A stretch of DNA of 64,000 nucleotides from Streptomyces asiaticus (GTDB lineage Bacteria; Actinomycetota; Actinomycetes; Streptomycetales; Streptomycetaceae): contig NZ_JAGSHX010000006.1 in assembly GCF_018138715.1 (NCBI RefSeq), positions 3,348,001 through 3,412,000 of the forward strand. Reading direction: 5' to 3'. Positions 62,083 through 64,000 of the stretch are shown one piece after another (the stretch's first letter is position 1; each line of letters starts with the position of its first letter). The notes beneath the pieces were generated by a model. The model had not been told where the DNA came from. It searched no databases and worked only from the letters and a program-made list of their open reading frames with translations. A program made the position numbers and the translations under genes.

Positions 62083-63306
62083 TCAGGACAGAAGGGTCCG
62101 TCCCAGCCAGTCGGAGCGGTCCCGCGCCCCGGGGAGCGCGAAGAAATAGCCGCCGCCGAAGGGGGTGATGTAGTCCACCAACGGCTCCCCCGCCAGCCGC
62201 TTCTGCACGGTCTCGAACTGGCGCTCGAGGTCCTGCTGATAGCAGCAGAACAGCAGCCCCATGTCCAAGTTGCCATTGCCGTCCATGCCCCGGTCGTAGT
62301 TGTAGGCACGGCGGAGGATGCGCTGGTCCTCGGTCCGGGCGGTGCGCGGATTGGCCATCCGTATATGGCTGTCCAGCGGAATGATGTCGCCCTTGGGGTC
62401 CTGTGCGAAGCGCGGGGTGTCGAACTCGTGCTGACCGTCCAGCGGGGCGCCCGAGTCCCGGCTGCGGCCGAATATGCGCTCCTGCTCGCTGATCGACACC
62501 CGGTCCCAGAACTCCACCAGCATCCGGATCAGCCGGATCACCTGATAGCTGCCGCCGGTGGCCCAGGCGGGCTCCCCGGAGTGGGCACCCACCCACACCA
62601 GACGGTCCATCGCCCGGGCGTCCCCGGTGTCGGGGCTGGCGGTGCCGTCCTTGAACCCCATGTGGTTACGCGGGGTGCCGGACGGGCGCGGCGGGCTGAC
62701 GAAGCCGTCGATACGCCAGCGGATCTGCAACGCGCCCCGGGTGTGCCGGGCGATGTCGCGCAGCGCGTGCAGCACCGTGTCCGTGCTGTCGGCGCACAGT
62801 TGGAGGCTCAGATCGCCATGGCACCAGTCGGGGTCGAGATCGTCGTCGGGGAAGGACCGCATCGCGTGCAGCCGCCGGGGCTTGCGGTCCCGCAGTCCGT
62901 AACGCTCGTCGAAGAGCGAGGCGCCCACGCCGACGGTCACGGTCAGCCGGTCGGCCGCCACCTCGGGGCCCAGGGTGCCGGAGTCGGCGGGCGGCGCGGT
63001 GATCCCGACCGGGTCGGGGGTGCCTCCGGCGGTGAGGAAGCGGCACCGCTCGGTGAGCGCACGGAAGGCGTCGGCCAGCTCCTTGCGCCCCTCGGCCATG
63101 GTGTCGAACGCGATGAACGCGGTGGCCCGCTGGGGCGGGGTGAGGATCCCGGCCTGATGGGTGCCGTGGAAGGGGACACGGGTGGGCCTCTTCTCCGGTC
63201 CGTCCTCCTTCGCGGCCGCCGTGCCCGCGGCGGCCGCGCCCGCCACCGCGCCGACCGTGCCCGCGGCCGCGCTCAGCAGAAAGCCCCTGCGCAGCACCTC
63301 GCTCAC
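62083..63306 (-). CDS. efeB: Tat-exported DyP-type peroxidase (EfeB/deferrochelatase)
   Basis: A 407-aa haem peroxidase exported by the Tat path (VLRRGFLLSAAAGTVGAV). The DyP signature GXXDG is GFKDGTASP; distal and proximal regions are visible at GTPRNHMGFKDG and QHEFDTPRF, with SHIRMANPR later. In EfeUOB systems it oxidises ferrous iron or extracts iron from haem outside the membrane. GTG 63306 overlaps the efeO stop (GTGA), so the two are co-translated. No efeU follows; the next gene to the left is an unrelated phosphoesterase on the same strand. Confidence 0.92.
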   Translation of the reverse strand: MSEVLRRGFLLSAAAGTVGAVAGAAAAGTAAAKEDGPEKRPTRVPFHGTHQAGILTPPQRATAFIAFDTMAEGRKELADAFRALTERCRFLTAGGTPDPVGITAPPADSGTLGPEVAADRLTVTVGVGASLFDERYGLRDRKPRRLHAMRSFPDDDLDPDWCHGDLSLQLCADSTDTVLHALRDIARHTRGALQIRWRIDGFVSPPRPSGTPRNHMGFKDGTASPDTGDARAMDRLVWVGAHSGEPAWATGGSYQVIRLIRMLVEFWDRVSISEQERIFGRSRDSGAPLDGQHEFDTPRFAQDPKGDIIPLDSHIRMANPRTARTEDQRILRRAYNYDRGMDGNGNLDMGLLFCCYQQDLERQFETVQKRLAGEPLVDYITPFGGGYFFALPGARDRSDWLGRTLLS

Positions 63307-64000
63307 CGGGTCCTCCGCACATCCATCAGCGCCGCCACCTGCGCCAGCCGCTCCACCAGCGCGCCCGTGTCCGCGTTGAGCCGCTGGCGCCCGGTGCGGC
63401 TCAGCCGGTCCAGCGGGGTCCAGCGGTCGCCGTGGTGCGAGCGCTCCAGGGTCCGCTGGGTGCGGTCCAGGTCGCTCTCCAGCTCGGGCAGCCAGGGGGC
63501 ACGGGGCTTCAGCAGCGGCTCCAGCCGGCGCAGCACGGCCCGCGTGCCGTCCAGGTTGGCCCGCGCGGTGGCCAGATTGGTGCCGCTGCCGTAGTCGGTG
63601 CGGCCGGTCAGCTCGAACTGCACGGTGTTCTCCATGATCTCGTGCGCCCGCAGGCCCAGGTCGGCCGGGTCCATCCGCTCCTGCGGCCAATCGTCCCGCA
63701 GCCCTCGGACGTCCCTCACGAGCCGGTCGGCGACCGGGCTCAGCGAGCTCGCGGACTCGCCGTGCCACAGGCCGTACTCGAGGCGGTGGAAGCCGGTGAA
63801 GTCCGGGTCGTGGACCCCGTCGGACAGCCCCGCCGTGGTGCCGTTGATGGCCCCGTCGGCGTCGCCGAAGGTGCCATAGGCGGCGCCCATCCGCTCGTAC
63901 ACCAGATGGGCGGGCAGCCAGACCGCGCGGGCCGTGGCCAGGTCACCGCAGTGGATGGCCGAGCGCAGCGCGTCCGTGCGCCGCACCAGCTCGTCCATCC
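63303..64000 (-). CDS. efeO: EfeO-type imelysin (M75) protein, N-terminus beyond the window
   Basis: The frame enters from the right edge, so the signal peptide and any cupredoxin domain are not seen. The visible ~232 residues are the M75 domain: ARAVWLPAHLVYERMGAAYG, then the iron-site segment GFHRLEYGLWHGES (HxxE type), then a helical end with LSRTGRQRLNADTG. It binds iron outside the membrane and passes it on together with EfeB, whose gene overlaps its stop. efeU would be expected upstream, beyond the window. Confidence 0.92.
   Translation of the reverse strand, partial: MDELVRRTDALRSAIHCGDLATARAVWLPAHLVYERMGAAYGTFGDADGAINGTTAGLSDGVHDPDFTGFHRLEYGLWHGESASSLSPVADRLVRDVRGLRDDWPQERMDPADLGLRAHEIMENTVQFELTGRTDYGSGTNLATARANLDGTRAVLRRLEPLLKPRAPWLPELESDLDRTQRTLERSHHGDRWTPLDRLSRTGRQRLNADTGALVERLAQVAALMDVRRTR

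Overview
The window is a high-G+C actinomycete chromosome segment, almost certainly Streptomyces. The evidence is strong third-position G/C bias, frequent GTG starts, GTGA/ATGA stop-start overlaps, a complete cebR-cebEFG-bglC locus, a WhiJ-type XRE/DUF397/ATPase module, a SARP regulator, and many two-component and secreted-enzyme genes. No species is claimed. No rRNA, CRISPR array, transposase, integrase, plasmid or replication-origin gene was recognised. There is one tRNA, tRNA-Lys(CUU).

Left part (1-24.8 kb): the C-terminal end of a dimethylformamidase-like protein is followed by a small glycosyltransferase group that includes a three-domain GT fusion. Then comes a cellulose-use regulon in two blocks. 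Block one has a GH48 cellulase divergent from a translationally coupled GH5-GH6 pair. Block two has CebR divergent from the cellobiose ABC importer cebEFG and the GH1 beta-glucosidase bglC. Four copies of the 14-bp CebR palindrome lie in front of these genes, so secretion, depolymerisation, uptake and intracellular hydrolysis appear to share one control. Between the blocks sit an aromatic ring-cleavage cluster (GntR regulator, FAH-family enzyme, extradiol dioxygenase, flavin hydroxylase, Tat-exported amidohydrolase) and a WhiJ-type regulatory module.

Middle part (24.9-42.4 kb): an orphan cytochrome bc1 cytochrome b, a secreted GH18 chitinase, an OmpR-type two-component system, a spermidine-synthase-like protein, a TPR regulator, a histidine phosphatase and a PAP2 protein. 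These are followed by a tightly overlapping three-gene operon at 36.3-40.9 kb. It encodes a RecB/Cas4-type nuclease with Fe-S cysteines, a 568-aa protein of unknown function, and an Upf1/Dna2-type SF1 helicase. It resembles a eukaryotic Dna2 protein split over separate genes and is one of the two strongest candidates for an undescribed system. Two related intergenic repeats and several short repeat arrays that start at stop codons lie in this part.

Right part (42.4-64 kb): after tRNA-Lys and its terminator comes a specialised-metabolite locus. It holds a GT1 glycosyltransferase, an SDR lacking its catalytic residues, a GlxA-type regulator, a FAD monooxygenase, a SARP activator, a 63-aa candidate RiPP precursor ending in a Cys-Ile-Cys-Thr core, and a fused azoline-forming cyclodehydratase (RRE + E1-like + YcaO). 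A NarL-type kinase and response regulator, an acyl-AMP-ligase-like protein and a secreted M6 protease follow. This is the second strong candidate. The window ends with a GGDEF-EAL protein, a luciferase-like monooxygenase, a secreted phosphoesterase, and efeB/efeO of an EfeUOB-type iron system (efeO runs off the end).
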